A stretch of DNA of 64,000 nucleotides from Gonocerus acuteangulatus (taxonomy: Eukaryota > Arthropoda > Insecta > Hemiptera > Coreidae), in the NCBI GenBank assembly GCA_946811695.1, contig OX328132.1:58708197-58772196 (forward strand). Direction: 5' to 3'. The notes beneath the pieces were generated by a model. That model made no database searches. It was not told the origin of the DNA and saw nothing but the letters and a program-made list of their open reading frames with translations. Both the position numbers and the translations under genes were made by a program. Of the stretch, positions 46,838-58,742 are shown one piece after another. Positions within the stretch are counted from its first letter, which is position 1. Every line of letters begins with the position of its first letter.

Positions 46838-47422
46838 TATGTATAGAAATTGGAACTACTGGTATTGTCGAGAACTATGGACTGTGGGACGTGGACAATT
46901 ATCGTCAGCTCTCCTGGATTGTCCCATGGAGTCAATGTAGATGTTTTCGGGAGGAATCACGCTAAAAATTGGAAGGTAGTGCGAGGTATCTTAAGAAACT
47001 GAGGGAAGCCCTTCGTCTCTCCTTATCCTCCGTGGCTTGGAGATTATACACCAACGACCCGTCTAATCGTCTACCCTTATCTTCCCTCAGGTCATTCAAT
47101 CCTTCATCTCCCACAACTTGTATCTCAAGCTACGTTCTCATTCTTCCTCCTCTTCGCACATTCTGATGAAATGTAACCATTGAGATTACACTCAGGAATG
47201 AATTTTAGAACCGCGTTATCTTTAAGCGTATCCATAACGTTCTAACACGACCAACGTTCCTGGCGTCAAATGGAAAGCCAGGAATAAATACGGTAGATTC
47301 TTTTTGGAGTATCAGTCGTGCTGTGTTATAGTACAGTTTTTGTAATAGTGGATGATAATCGTGTCAAACTTTTATTTATTTTTTACACGGACCGAGAGGC
47401 CTTCTTAACGAGAAGTGAGGCT
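46838..47422. other. Unassigned, with old composite-repeat block
   Basis: 46880-46975 is a decayed copy of the terminal block of the (TA)n-centred repeat (GGATTGTCCCATGGAGTC, GGGAGGAATCACGCTAAAAA). Nothing else was recognised. Confidence 0.45.
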
Positions 47423-47431
47423 TTTTAATTT

Positions 47432-47435
<4 letters not shown>

Positions 47436-47489
<54 letters not shown>

Positions 47490-47651
47490 GGCGCATCTAC
47501 ATCTAGGTCATTAGCGCCGACATCCAGGGTGTAGCGAGGAATTTTACCAGCGAGCCGTGGGATGATAAAATTCCTGCCGGAGGTTGGGAATCGAACCCAC
47601 CATCTCCCGCTTATGAATCCAAGGGCTAGCCATTAGACCACGGGAGACCCC
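47436..47651 (-). mobile_element. SINE (family 2), intact, with target duplication
   Basis: It is flanked by a perfect 13-bp duplication TTTTAATTTAATT (47423-47435 and 47652-47664). On the minus strand it has the tRNA-like head (GTCTCCCGTGGTCTAATGGC ... GGTGGGTTCGATTCCC), a body with an inverted pair around AGGAATTTTATCATCC, and the 3' hairpin GGCGCTAATGACC...GTAGATGCGCC. The tail is very long, about 54 T on this strand. The intact duplication and long tail indicate a young insertion. Confidence 0.9.
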
Positions 47652-47664
47652 TTTTAATTTAATT

Positions 47665-48664
47665 ATCCTCAGCTTTTTAATTTCTTGGGTCTTTTTTACT
47701 CTAGGTACACCAGTTACTTTTTCATGTTATTAGTAATTTATCATACTGTTATTTAATAACGTATGCATATTTTAGAAGAAAAAATTGAAATAAAAAGATT
47801 ATATACAAAAACAACATTTATTTAAAATGTAGTTATTTCCTTTCAGAAATTGTACTGAACCAATTTTTTATTTTGGGGGCCAATAATCATGCCTCCTCCT
47901 CCACATGAATTACCTTCTTCAATCAGCAAATTGTATGAGGTTCTATAACCATCAATAAAGATCATATGACTTGGTAACTGAAATCACTAATAAAATGAAA
48001 AAATAACTGGTGTACCTAAAGTAAAAAGACACAATTTCTTTTGCCTGATATTATTTAGAGTAATGAATATGATTATGAATCACACTTTATCCATAGCATT
48101 TTATAGAAGTTTCATAATTGTTTCGGATGAAAAGTAAATAAAACGTTTTTCCTACGAATTTTGTAGTATTTGCCTGAATGCCTTTGAATTATGTTTGAAT
48201 CACATTGAAGGAGCATTGGTGCTATGGAGTATGGGCGGTGGAGTGGGGATAGGGCCTGACGATTTGGTTTATGACGAGCTGTACTGTTCGTGGCTGTGGT
48301 GAGGACAGCTATTGTGGTCAAAGCGACCCTTGTCGAATTCCAACCATACTGCTTGTTTATGATAACCTCCACACCCCGTTTCTCTACTGATTCCACTACG
48401 CTCTACAATTTCCAAACGTTCATTTGCACATGCTTACATTATAAAGAGTTTCTTGTATTTGATATTAAACGTATATTGCCAGACAATAATAGGGAATTAG
48501 TTGAATGAGATCATTTCATTCTGAATAACTTTACGACCGTGTAATTATTTTTGAGATCGTTCTAATAAAATAACGAAATATTAGAATGAATAATATGAGA
48601 GTATAAAGGGTCTTTAGATGAGACATCGTCTCTATTCGACAACCAAATGTCTAAGACGTACAGT
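47665..48664. other. No recognisable feature
   Basis: Nothing recognised. Both strands have 70-95-codon frames near 48112-48508 without any family features. Confidence 0.4.
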
Positions 48665-49075
48665 CAGTGCAACTAGTGAGCAGAGATGTGTGATATAAAT
48701 GGCTGACCAGCCTAGAGAAATACAAGTAAGCAGAGATGTGTGCTAATAACTGGCCGGCCTGCCTAGGAAAATACAAGTAAGCTGAGATGTGTGGTCTAAA
48801 TGGCTGGCCTGCCTAGGAAAATACAAGTTAGCTGAGGTGTGTGGTCTAAATGGCTGGCCTGCTTTGGAAAATACAAATAAGCTGAGATGTGTGGTCTAAA
48901 TGGCAGGCTTGCCTAGGAAAGTAAAAGTAAGCTGAGATGTGTGGTCTAAATGGCTGGCCGCCTAGGAAAATACAAGTGAGCTGAGATGTGTGGTCTAAAT
49001 GGCAGGCTTGCCTATTGAAATAAAAGTAAGCTTAGATGTGTGGCCTAAATGGCTGTCGAAGACAAAAAAAAGTAA
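48665..49075. repeat. Minisatellite, about 50-bp unit, about 8 copies
   Basis: The unit is GCTGAGATGTGTGGTCTAAA, TGGCTGGCCTGCCTAGGAAA, then ATACAAGTAA. Central copies are nearly identical and the edge copies are diverged. Confidence 0.85.
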
Positions 49076-52054
49076 GCAGATAATTGTACTCTGTCAAAAT
49101 TTAAGCGTCACTTCCCATCCTTAAAATCTGTTGAAGATGTCTAGCAGAAATGGAAATATCCTGCTGATATTTGTAAACCTATATTTTATAAACTTATCTA
49201 ATGTACGTCTGTTCATCTGAAATGTTAGGTTATTTGGTTTGTTGAGTAGTTTTTTACCTTTTGCTCTAAAGGGTCAATTTTTACAACAAAAATGAGAAAA
49301 ATTTTAAATGACAACTAAAATTTCTCTAATTCATTTCATATAATGGAAGAACAACTTACTTTGAGGTTCCTGAAATAGTCAGCCACTAGTTTTCACATTC
49401 TAATCTATAACACAAGAAATAATTATGAATCTCTTTCTCTCTCCCTCTCTCTCTGACCCTGCTTCGCTATTAATGAGATCGTTTCCGTAATATTTGTTCT
49501 GGCATAACAATTAAAATTTGAATAAACAATATACTGACAATCTATTACAAATTCTTCAGAGGTTTACCTCCTATATGCTACTTCCCTCCAAAACCAAACC
49601 CTTTGCTACAATAGTCTGCTGAAGCTTCACATTTCAAGCAAATACGCTGAAAACGAAAAGCAAAATGTTCATTTGATTCTGAAACTTGGACCAGCGTGTG
49701 GAAAAACAGAACTAATATTTTATAACATTGTGAAGAGCTCGTTAACCTTTTGGATTGTGTAGATAGATATAGTGGGAGTTAGGCCGTGTGGTAGCTTATT
49801 AAAATGACATTTTTTTATAATGTGTAATGTAGTTTTACTAAGATACCACTAGACTCATCCCCGACAATATCTACCTTCGTAATAATGTATAAGAATGGGT
49901 AAAATGTGGGTGAGCTAGAGTAAATGCGACAGCGTGACTGACAAATAACGAGAGTGAAAAGAGGAATTGTTTTATTAATAGTTTTCCCCTAGGGGGTGTG
50001 GAGGGTGGGAATGTGGAATCTGATTGAATGTGGGCGTCCTTGCATTGGGAGTGGGTGCGGTGTTAGGTTGGGCTGGTTCATGCGATAGTACTGGACCAGA
50101 GGATGCCAGTGTCCTGATATGTCAGCGATGTCTCCTTTAGGTGGGTGGCCCGCCTCTCGAACCCAACACCTTCTCAAAAAGCAAATTCTAACTAGCTCTC
50201 AGTCGCCCTCCTCACTAGGTATCCATACATACGATAAGTGACTTCTTAGTCGCATACTTAGTAGACTGTAGTTTTGCAGTCATTTATAAATTTGGCTTAC
50301 AAATAACAGTTAAAAGCTATAAAGTATGAGCCGGAAGGGGATTGGGAACAGAAGTTTAAAACATGAAAAAGTGAAGACGATTTACTTCTCGGTAGGTTTA
50401 TATATGGACTCTTCTCTTTATTATGATGTGTGCAATACGCTCAACTTATTAGGGGTAAGGAAGGAGTAACTCAAGGAGGACCTAACTCAAGCGTGCCCTT
50501 AAAGATTTTAACTTCTAGGCTCGTATAGCCCGTTCAGATAGTTCTAATCAAACATGCGCGAAATTCTGAGGGAAATATTCACAACAGTTCCGCCATTTGC
50601 ATTTCCAGTACAATGAACAACACGCTACTTTAAACTCAATAAAAACTGATTATGTTTCGTTCAGCACCAGGGAAGGCTTTGAGAGGTAAGGCAAGGGAGA
50701 TAGCAAACCTAAGGCTAAAAATTAGGGGTCGAAAATAATTGTTAACTTTTATTTTAACAAAGTATTTTTTAAACGTTTACTTTTATTTTCATTTTGCAGC
50801 ATTTGTTATTAAAGTACTTAATAGGAAAAAGTTTAAAGGAATAAATTGTAGCTACTAATGTTTATTTTTTGTTTTTATAACAATAAATATATTTCAGTGA
50901 AAAACAGAAATGAATTGTTAAACAAAGAATATTTCACTTAGATCGAAGAATTAATTAAATTTCAATAATAATTTATCCTGTAAGTTTGTGGAATTAAGAT
51001 TATATCTGTAATCATTTATAAGGCCTCATATATAAATGTATTTTTCGTGACAAAAGTGTGACAATGTTTTTAGTTTTTGACAGAATTTCCGGATTTCAGA
51101 GTTTTTCTTCTTATTGGGGGGTGGGGGTACCGACACTGTGACAAAATCGCAGTCGTATCACTACATTACTAGTTATAACTAGCATAAAACTGGTAAAAAG
51201 CTAATTGTATATTTGTTTTAACAGTTGTCTTGTTGAATAATTTGTTTTGTTTACGGAGCTGTTGAGTTCTGTTCCATCCAATGGAACATCCACTTCTGAA
51301 ACTGACCCTAAAACCTCCTTCACTGCATAAATTGTTGATAGCCATCCTCCGACTTCAAAGAGCCCCCCCTATTAAAATATTTACATTCTCCAGTGTTTAA
51401 TGAGGAAGGGTGCTTCTCATTCCCCAATTAACTTTTGTGTAGAAGGAAGATGTTCAAACTTATTTTCACACACTCACGCCGGCGTGCTTGCCGACAAACA
51501 AATTCGACTAGCTTCAAAAATAAAAAAAAATCTTTAAAGGATTTGCAGGAATAATAATTATCTTTCTAAAGCCTTAAATTTTAGCTCAGCTCTATAAGTA
51601 AGATTTTCCCACTTTCTTGTAATTATTCTTTTTTGTTAATTTAACACTGTCAAATGTTTTAAAATTATGGTTTTCTAAACAATAAAATGTATCAATAACC
51701 TTAGTAAAGTATTTCATAATTTGATTTAGTCATAAAAAGAATTTTAAATAATATTTTCTCGAAAACCTGAAATCAAATATGTTCATTCGAGTTTAAATTA
51801 ACATTTTTTCATACCACATTGATGTTGAATATTTAACAAAAACGTCCTAAGTGGGAGGTTTTTAGTAGAAATTATTTTAATGTTTAACAATTTATGGTAC
51901 CCTGAAAGGTTCTTGAGTAAAATAATTATGAAAAAACATTTTGAGTTGGTGCCGTCGATTTTTGACCTTAAGGAGGATGAGACGGGGACGTGAACTATGT
52001 TTTATTATTCTAACTACTTTTTATCGTGTCGGCATTTTATTTTTTATAACTTCA
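49076..52054. other. Long unassigned stretch
   Basis: About 3 kb without any gene or element that I recognise, and the least repeat-laden stretch of the window. A short (TC)n tract lies at 49433-49454. Confidence 0.4.
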
Positions 52055-52960
52055 CTAGGTGTTACCCGGTGTGCCATGCTACACCTACTTTCTGCATCTA
52101 GATAAGAAAAAATAAATTAGAAACCAAACAAATAATATTAAAATCTAATAACGCAAATCTGTAACTGTTCTGGTTCACAGTTTCGAACCCGATACCTCCG
52201 AACTATGAGTCCTAGACGAATTTGACCTAGCCTATGACACTCCCCGGATCAAGACCTACCTGTTTGCCAAGTTTGGTCAAAATCGGCCAAACAATCTGGA
52301 TTTGTGTAAGGAACAAACAGGCAAACAGACAAACAACTGATTTTTATATAAATATAGTCTGATCATTATTTAGAAATGCCCTTGTGTTCTTCTCTGATAT
52401 TTATTAATTTCAAGTCTAACTAATGTGGCCCTATCGATATATGTACATAGGTAAATAATAGGCATGGGTATAAAAATGTTAAGATGTACCAAATGTTTCT
52501 TAGAACATCAAATATAGGTCCTTACTGAGCCAATTCATTTGATATACTACATGATGGGTTTCGGACGGACTGATGGGTTTCCGCAGGAAAAAAAATTACA
52601 AAACGGGCACCCCTCCCCGGAAGCGGAGTCAAAAACCTATTATCAGGTGTTTTCGATTTTCGCCTTCAATAAAACCCTAATGTCTATCATCCTGCAAAAT
52701 TTCAAGTCTCTAGCTTCTCAGGAAGTGCCTAATAATTTTGATGAGTGAGTGAGTCCTATAAATTTCGATTTCCCATCGCCTATATCTCAGAAACTATTAA
52801 TTGTAGAATTATGAAACTTTCCAATTTTACTCACATCTATTCTTATAATAACTGTGTAAAATGTCAAGTTTATCTTTGACTGGTTCGAGGTTATGAGAAG
52901 GTAATATACACACAGCGTGCGTTGGCCGAAACTTGGCCTCTCATACATAGATAGATATAC
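52055..52960 (-). mobile_element. Helentron-like repeat with extended body
   Basis: The minus-strand end is at CACTAGGTGTTACCCGGTGT (52056-52075), followed by the GTTTGCCAAGTTTGGTCAAA...CGGCCAAAC module and AAACAGGCAAACAGACAAAC. Beyond 52480 the sequence is the inverted counterpart of 15560-16030, including GAGTGAGTGAGTCCTATAAA and GGCCGAAACTTGGCC near 52933. The two loci together define a longer family member of roughly 0.9 kb. Open frames on either strand are coincidental. Confidence 0.55.
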
Positions 52961-53459
52961 TCATCCCTATTACCTAAATCAAAATATGATTTCTACGCTT
53001 CATCCTTACGCTGAAATATATACCAAGATCATAATAGAGCTGCAGTACTGAATGAATAATAAAAACTTTGCGTATTTTTCAGACTATTCAGATCGTATAA
53101 TTTCGGCTGGCTAGAATATTACATACTTTAGTCATACTACGGTAATAGAGCGTGCTTGACACCGGCACTCGGGATCTGTTCTGGATGAAACTGTTTTTTT
53201 TTTTTTCAATTTCTATGATATTTCGAATGCAGCTGAGAGGGATAAGACACTGTTTTTGCGCTGGAGCAGAGATAACTGAAGAAAAAATTACATATAACCT
53301 ACCCCTTCTGCTATTTTGCTGGGCTTTGCGACAATACCTCTCGACACTCCAATCAAGGCATCAATGGAGACTTGCAGTGAAGGTTCAGGCTTCATAACTC
53401 CCTATTTTTCGAAGCTCTTCCAAACCTTTACAACAATGCAGCCTAATCAGGCAGATGCA
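52961..53459. other. No recognisable feature
   Basis: Nothing recognised. Confidence 0.4.
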
Positions 53460-53474
53460 CAACATCCCAGATCT

Positions 53475-54131
53475 TACTTACTTACTTACAGACGGGCACT
53501 ACATAGAGAAGTTTTCTTGGCAATCTTTCCGGGGTCATTCTCTCGACGTGTCCCAACCATTTGAGTCTTTGATGTTTTATAAAATAAATTATATCTGGGT
53601 CTCCATACAGCGTTTTCAGCTCCTGATTAGTTCTTATTCTCCAGAAGTCGCCACACTTTACCGGGCCATATATCCTTTTGAGTACCTTCCGCTCCCAGAC
53701 TAGCAGCATCCTTGTACTTTCTTTGATTAGTACCCATCCCTCGCTTCCATATGTGACCACTGGGCGAATAACTGTCTTATAAATATGGACCTTTGCCTTC
53801 CTGGAGAGCCCCTTGAACCTCAACATTTTCTGCAACCCAAACAGACACCTATTTCCTGCAGCGATTCGGGCTTTAATGTCTGGCACTACACTACACTCAG
53901 CTGAAATTATGCTTCCCAAGTACTTGAACTGACTGCAGCTTTTGAAGGTAACACCTCCAATTTCTACTGGCTCTTCTTCGTCATTCTGTGTTTCTTTTGG
54001 TGTGCTCATGTACACAGTCTTGCCTTCATTGATTTCTAGCCCAAATTCCTTGGCCGCACTAAGAAATTCTTCCAGGGCGCCTGCTAATGCTGACATTGTC
54101 CTCGCTGAAATGACTACATCATCGGCATACG
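53475..54131 (-). mobile_element. 5'-truncated LINE with 15-bp target duplication
   Basis: The 15-mer CAACATCCCAGATCT occurs at 53460-53474 and 54132-54146, exactly bounding the reverse transcriptase fragment. At its 3' end (left side here) the element stops in a TTACTTACTTACTTAC run, that is, GTAAGTAAG on the coding strand. Such short microsatellite tails occur in RTE-like and other LINEs. The 5' end begins just before the YADD motif, which is typical of incomplete target-primed reverse transcription. The 657-bp copy looks young. Confidence 0.85.
53482..54131 (-). pseudogene. LINE reverse transcriptase, C-terminal part
   Basis: An uninterrupted minus-strand frame of about 216 codons starts at AYADDVVISARTMSAL. 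The YADD pair of aspartates is part of the polymerase active site. It continues with LEINEGKTVYM, FKYLGSIISAE, IYKTVIRPVVTYGSEGW and FIKHQRLKWLGHVERM, and its stop lies in the terminal repeat. These are the palm, thumb and C-terminal motifs of endonuclease-type LINE proteins (RTE-like or a related clade). The methionine eleven codons before YADD lies in host DNA on the far side of the target duplication, so it is not a true start. Fingers, endonuclease and 5' part are missing. Confidence 0.9.
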
Positions 54132-54146
54132 CAACATCCCAGATCT

Positions 54147-54379
54147 GCCATTCATTAATAATCATTTGCTGCGCAGTGCGCTAATTGTGCATGATGGAAT
54201 ACATTGGAGTATTGGATGGGGCTTTTACGAGTGTAAAAATAATATTTTAGATTTAATAAAGAAGAATAAAAGTGCAGAAAAGGATTTTATAGACCATTAA
54301 GATTCCTAAACCTCGGAAGAGTTTCGCTGCAAATATAAAATAGTTGGAGTGGCGGAATATATTATTCCAATGAAACTAT
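54147..54379. other. No recognisable feature
   Basis: Nothing recognised. Confidence 0.4.
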
Positions 54380-54845
54380 AACTATATCCCTCCCTCCGCG
54401 GGTATGGTATTCTACACTTCCAAGGGTGAACACCACTACCGCTGTCTCCTTGGTGTATTAGAATTCTAAACTTCCCAGGGACGCCACTACTACTCCTCTC
54501 TCCTTGTGGGAGTAGAATTCTACACTTCCCAGGAAGGCCGCTACTACTCCTCTCCTTGGGGGAGTAGAATTATACACTTCCCAGGGAGCCCACTACTACT
54601 CCTCTCTCCGTGAGGGAGCAGAATTCTACACTTCCCAGGAAGGCCACTACTACTCCTCTACTTGGGGGAGTAGAATTCTAGACGTCTCAGGGAGGCCACT
54701 ACTACTCTTATCTCCTTGTGGGAGTAGAATTCTACACTCCCCAGGAAGGCCACTACTACTCCTATCCTTGGGGGAGTAGAATTCTAGACGTCTCAGGGAG
54801 GCCACTATTCTCCAATACCCAGGAAGGCCCCCACTTCTGCCCTCC
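54380..54845. repeat. Minisatellite, about 55-60-bp unit, about 8 copies
   Basis: The unit has GGGAGTAGAATTCTACACTT, CCCAGGAAGGCCACTACTAC and TCCTCTCCTTG, with variants that carry TAGACGTCTCAGGGAGG. Confidence 0.8.
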
Positions 54846-55503
54846 ATCCATTCATGCCAAGCATTTCGACCATTTTTCAGTATATTAGAAGAGGAATCCA
54901 CGCCAACTCATCTTTTTGATTTGTTTTACTTAGAATATGAAATATAATACAAAAATAAATTTAGAGAGAGGGAAAAACATTTCTTTATGGACTATTTAAC
55001 TTGAATTTATTGCTTCTTCTTTTCCTCTTCATTGTCGAGCTGAAACGGAAAAAAAGAGACGAGGCACAATGCCGGTTGCCAGTTCATTAGATAGGATTTT
55101 TAATATACCTGTTTAAAGAATATCTTTTTTTTTTAAATGAATGGGCTGCACCCAATTATTATCAGATCCTCGCAATAAGTGGATTTTAATGAGTGAAGTT
55201 CTTATTTGCATTTTTTACTTTCAAGCCCAAGCGGCCTCCAGAGAATTCCGTTTATTAGTCTCGCTTTCATCTGCATTTCAAAGAAAAATAAACAATTAAT
55301 CCAGCCATGTTTTTGTTTTCAAAAACATTCCGTGAAAATCTTTCATCTCGTCAGGAATAAGGAATGGAGAACAGAATTTAGTAAAGACATATGATAGGCA
55401 TATGCTACTAATTTAATGAATCAATAAAATAAACATAAATTCAATTAATTTTATAAGTACAATAAAATAGTATGTATGTATATATATATTATAAATTTTT
55501 TTT
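54846..55503. other. No recognisable feature
   Basis: Nothing recognised. Confidence 0.4.
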
Positions 55504-55576
55504 TCCTGGAAAAATCCCTGCTGCTGGTGGGATGGAACCCCTATCACCCGCGCCGCTAGACTATGGGGAGACTCTG
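55504..55576 (-). mobile_element. SINE head fragment (family 2)
   Basis: The reverse complement reads AGTCTCCCCATAGTCTAGCG, then GGTGATAGGGGTTCCATCCC and AGGGATTTTTCCAGGAAAAA. This is the head plus a shortened body, and the terminal hairpin is absent. It resembles the 23029 copy most. Confidence 0.6.
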
Positions 55577-56179
55577 AAATGTTATTAAATAAGAAACTGT
55601 TTTGATGGAGATTTCACCAGTTTCCTGCTTCCCTCAAATTGCGATGATGTCATAAACCTTTAATTAATTTTAAATTTTCTTTAATTTTCCCAAATGTTGA
55701 ATATATATTTTTCATTGTTCTCTAAAATATTTCCTTCTTACAGGAAATATGTTACTCTTCATAATAATGTATTCAAAATTTCTTCTAACAAAATGTTTTT
55801 GGGGTAATCATTTCTTATTTATTGAGAAGTGAATTATTTATTATGACATGACTTATACTATTCATTATCCAATTAAATTACATTACACTCAAATTGAGAT
55901 ACTACCGAAGTCTCTCTTGATTGTTTTAATTGCAAATATGCCCTGAAATAAATAGTATTTTTCTGAAATTTATGTTTTATACTATTTCAGGTAAGAGCTC
56001 AAAGTGATCTTCCTTTTGTTTCCGTGGAGTATATAGCTGTGACAAGGTAAGCAAATAGACAACTTTCATGACTAGCTTGTGCCTAATTTAATAATACCAA
56101 AGAAAGAAATATATGAAGCATTTTGATATTTTAATACATCTAATGAAGCCAAATTAAATAAGGCAGTTTACTATTGTGG
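55577..56179. other. No recognisable feature
   Basis: Nothing recognised. Confidence 0.4.
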
Positions 56180-56335
56180 AACATTGGTGCACTTCCTGTC
56201 TGTGGTACTCTTTGTGACTGCGGTACACTTGGGGATTCTGGCACGCTTCGGAACTGTGGTACACTTAGTGTCTGTGGTACGCTCTGGGACTGTGCTATGC
56301 TTCGGAACTGTGTTACATTACGCGACTTTTATCTA
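56180..56335. repeat. Short tandem repeat, about 24-25-bp unit
   Basis: The phrase (C/G)TGTGGTACACTT(t/g)GGGACTG returns about six times with substitutions. Two open frames across it are repeat by-products. Confidence 0.6.
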
Positions 56336-56829
56336 CTACGGGCTAATTTCCCTAGCCACTAATCGGGAGCAAATGATGGCAGCCCTGAAAAATGTCATGT
56401 TACCTACAACTATTATTAATGCTGAAAGAAGAACCTTTGCAAACCGTCTGAAATTACGAACCTCATTGGATCGCCTTTAAGTTTATCCATCTCCAACTAT
56501 AGCACTAATTTCTCACTAAGCAAATCTGCTGAAGAATACACTCCCTCAATCGCCCGTTTACTTGTGTTGAATTCACCCATGCGAAAAGATTCTGCTCCAG
56601 GCCCCTATTATATTTTAATTGCGATGATTAAAAACATACCAATATGCAACAAACATGAAATTATTTCTTTTTGAAATAAAATTTATACAGGCAATGAAAT
56701 ATTGGGGAAAAAATTTATTTTTATCTATTAAAAAAAGAAAAATGCTTCAAGAATTGTCCAGCAATAGAATTCTGGCCTTTAATTGTTCCCTTTGCAAACC
56801 ATAATAAAAAATGATATATTCCAATGGTT
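56336..56829. other. No recognisable feature
   Basis: Nothing recognised. Confidence 0.4.
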
Positions 56830-57240
56830 CATCGAAAATACCGGCTTCCAGGAAAACAGGCTTCAGGATAGGACGCAGCACAAGAGATAGCCTAGGAAGG
56901 CTAGAAGTTGAGACCCGTTAGGCCTTTGAAAATAAAAAGATTTTATTAGAGGTCTTAAGTGATATAAAAATGCATCTAATTTCTTATGTAGGAAGCTGAT
57001 AATAAATAGACTTTATGCATAACCTTATAATATATTTCGTTACGAAACGCTCTTTTAGGGTAAGAAATGAAATTCATATTTCGAATGAATTCATTCAAGA
57101 AAACGGAATCCCAGAAGGAAGCGTTATTAGTCCTCTCCTGTTCTCACTAGCTATTAATCCTGTCCTTTCATTAGTTCAGTAATACGCTGTAATATGCTGA
57201 CGATCTTGTAGTTGCATATAAACGGGGAGTGCATTGCATA
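56830..57240 (+). pseudogene. LINE reverse transcriptase relic (fingers/palm)
   Basis: Separate pieces in order along the plus strand are FRIGRSTRDSLGRLEVETR (56871 on), a stop, then AFENKKILLEVLSDIK. Next come EIHISNEFIQENGIPEGSVI with SPLLFSLAINPVL (57070-57170), and after a frame break YADDLVVAYKRG (57196 on). These match the conserved GRST, IPQGSVLSPLLF and YADD blocks of Jockey/I-type LINE polymerases. Stops and frame changes make it a pseudogene. It may be the same broad group as the C-terminal ends at 7560, 25085 and 41555. Confidence 0.75.
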
Positions 57241-57936
57241 TAATGACAGTTTCAAACATGAAATTGCTAAAGGCAAATGCACTAGTCTGGTAAATACATT
57301 GAATACAAATTCATAGGCCATGGGACAAAGAGCGTAGAAGCGTGTTTATTTTATACCGTAGCCTAATAAGATCCTTAGACAATGGGTGCATGGTGTACGG
57401 GTCTGTGTCGCCCACTTTATTGCTCATGTTTGGCAGTGTCCATCATGGAGGCATCAGAATTGCTAATGGTCCCTTCCGTTCTAAACCATGAATGAGGATA
57501 TGTGCCATGTGTATGTGGTTCGGGGGAACACCTCATCAATGCCGGCGAGGTCAGATAACCAGTAGGTATTACTTTCGTATATTGGCATCCCCTAAAATCA
57601 ATCCCCCGCTTCACGAAGGTACGTCTATTGAACCTGTAGATTTAGGTAATAAAAATAATATGAAAAAAATCGGTAATTTTTGGTATAATTATTAATGTCA
57701 ATTCGATCATCAAACGGTTAAGTATCAGCAGAAGTAATTTCCCTTTTAAAACTGGCTACTGGCAGTTTCTGAGCAGGATGGCGCCTAAAACAACGCTTTT
57801 CTTCGAGATGTCATTAACGTAAATTTTTAAGAGATATCAAATCAAAATTTTACCCGTTTCCATTCCAAATTCTTAGAGATAAAACACAAAAGCGCTAAGA
57901 TGACGCAGTTCTTGCTTAATTTTAGTTTGAGGGGAA
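57241..57936. other. No recognisable feature
   Basis: Nothing firm. 57895-57915 (GCGCTAAGATGACGCAGTTC) echoes 62151-62172. Confidence 0.4.
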
Positions 57937-58734
57937 TAGGGATGTTCCGATACGATCAAAGTATCTATACCTACTCATATGAGTAGTACTAAAATCATTT
58001 TTCGATACTACTCATACAAATACTTCTAATGTATCGATACTTTTAATTTTTTTTTTTTTTTTTTTTAGTGAAACTTACGTAGCAAATGATACGTAAGGAC
58101 AATAAAATTGTGAGGGAAAGAATAAAATTGAAGTAATTAATTAACTAGTTTTTATTTAATTAACAAAAATTATCTTTTATTATTAAGTACCTATAGTAAA
58201 CAAAAAACTCATTGCAAGAAGATTGCACAAAAACAGTAACTGCTCTAGGTATTTTGGAGACAATCTGTTCCTTGTTTGCGACATTGTTGCTCCGGCTTTG
58301 GAAAATAAGCACTCGCTTGGAACCGATGTTGAGACTACAATTAAATGCTGTTTGTGCATATTTTTACAGACAAGGAAATACAAATTTCAGATCATCCCAT
58401 TCAGAAAATGGGCTGCTATTAAGGGAAACTACTGGATTTGATAAATATAGTGAAACTTCATCACCCTGATGAGATATTTTTTTCTTCTCGAGCCCGTGTG
58501 CTTACTCCTTATGATATTTACAGAAATCATATTCGAGTGGTGCAGAAGATGAGGCATCATATTCTGACTCACTTGGGTTTCTAAGTTAAGGTCAGTCTGA
58601 CTCGATCGATACAAAGTACTATTGTTTCGATACCGAGTAGGTATCGCAAGATTAATTTCGATGCTATTAGTACTTGGTATCGAATCAAAATTATCGAGTA
58701 CTCACTCGTATTTACTAGTATCGGAACGTCCCAA
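57937..58734 (-). mobile_element. hAT element with 8-bp duplication
   Basis: The ends read TAGGGATGTTCCGATAC and, reverse-complemented from the right, TTGGGACGTTCCGATAC. They are flanked by GAGGGGAA (57929-57936) and GTGGGGAA (58735-58742), 7 of 8 matching. Subterminal copies of GTATCGATAC-like and ACTCATA motifs occur at both sides. The 798-bp copy keeps the 3' part of its transposase gene and is otherwise deleted. Confidence 0.85.
58183..58383 (-). pseudogene. hAT transposase C-terminal dimerisation region
   Basis: The product contains STSVPSECLFSKAGATMSQT followed by RNRLSPKYLEQLLFL. This is the signature of the hAT C-terminal dimerisation domain (usual form SVPSERLFSxAG...RNRLxPxxVExLLFL), which holds hAT transposases in oligomers. 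The Arg of PSER is Cys here. The ATG at 58381-58383 is only the first available and upstream coding sequence is lost. It lies entirely within the hAT element and in the expected position near one end. Confidence 0.85.
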
Positions 58735-58742
58735 GTGGGGAA

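Noticed and set aside
48112..48508. Possible small gene on either strand
   Set aside because: Two overlapping frames of 72-94 codons have no recognisable domain, splice context or repeat support.
53482..54165. Full 227-residue product starting at the ATG at 54163-54165
   Set aside because: The first eleven codons lie outside the LINE copy, in the target duplication and host DNA. Only the part from the YADD region belongs to the element.
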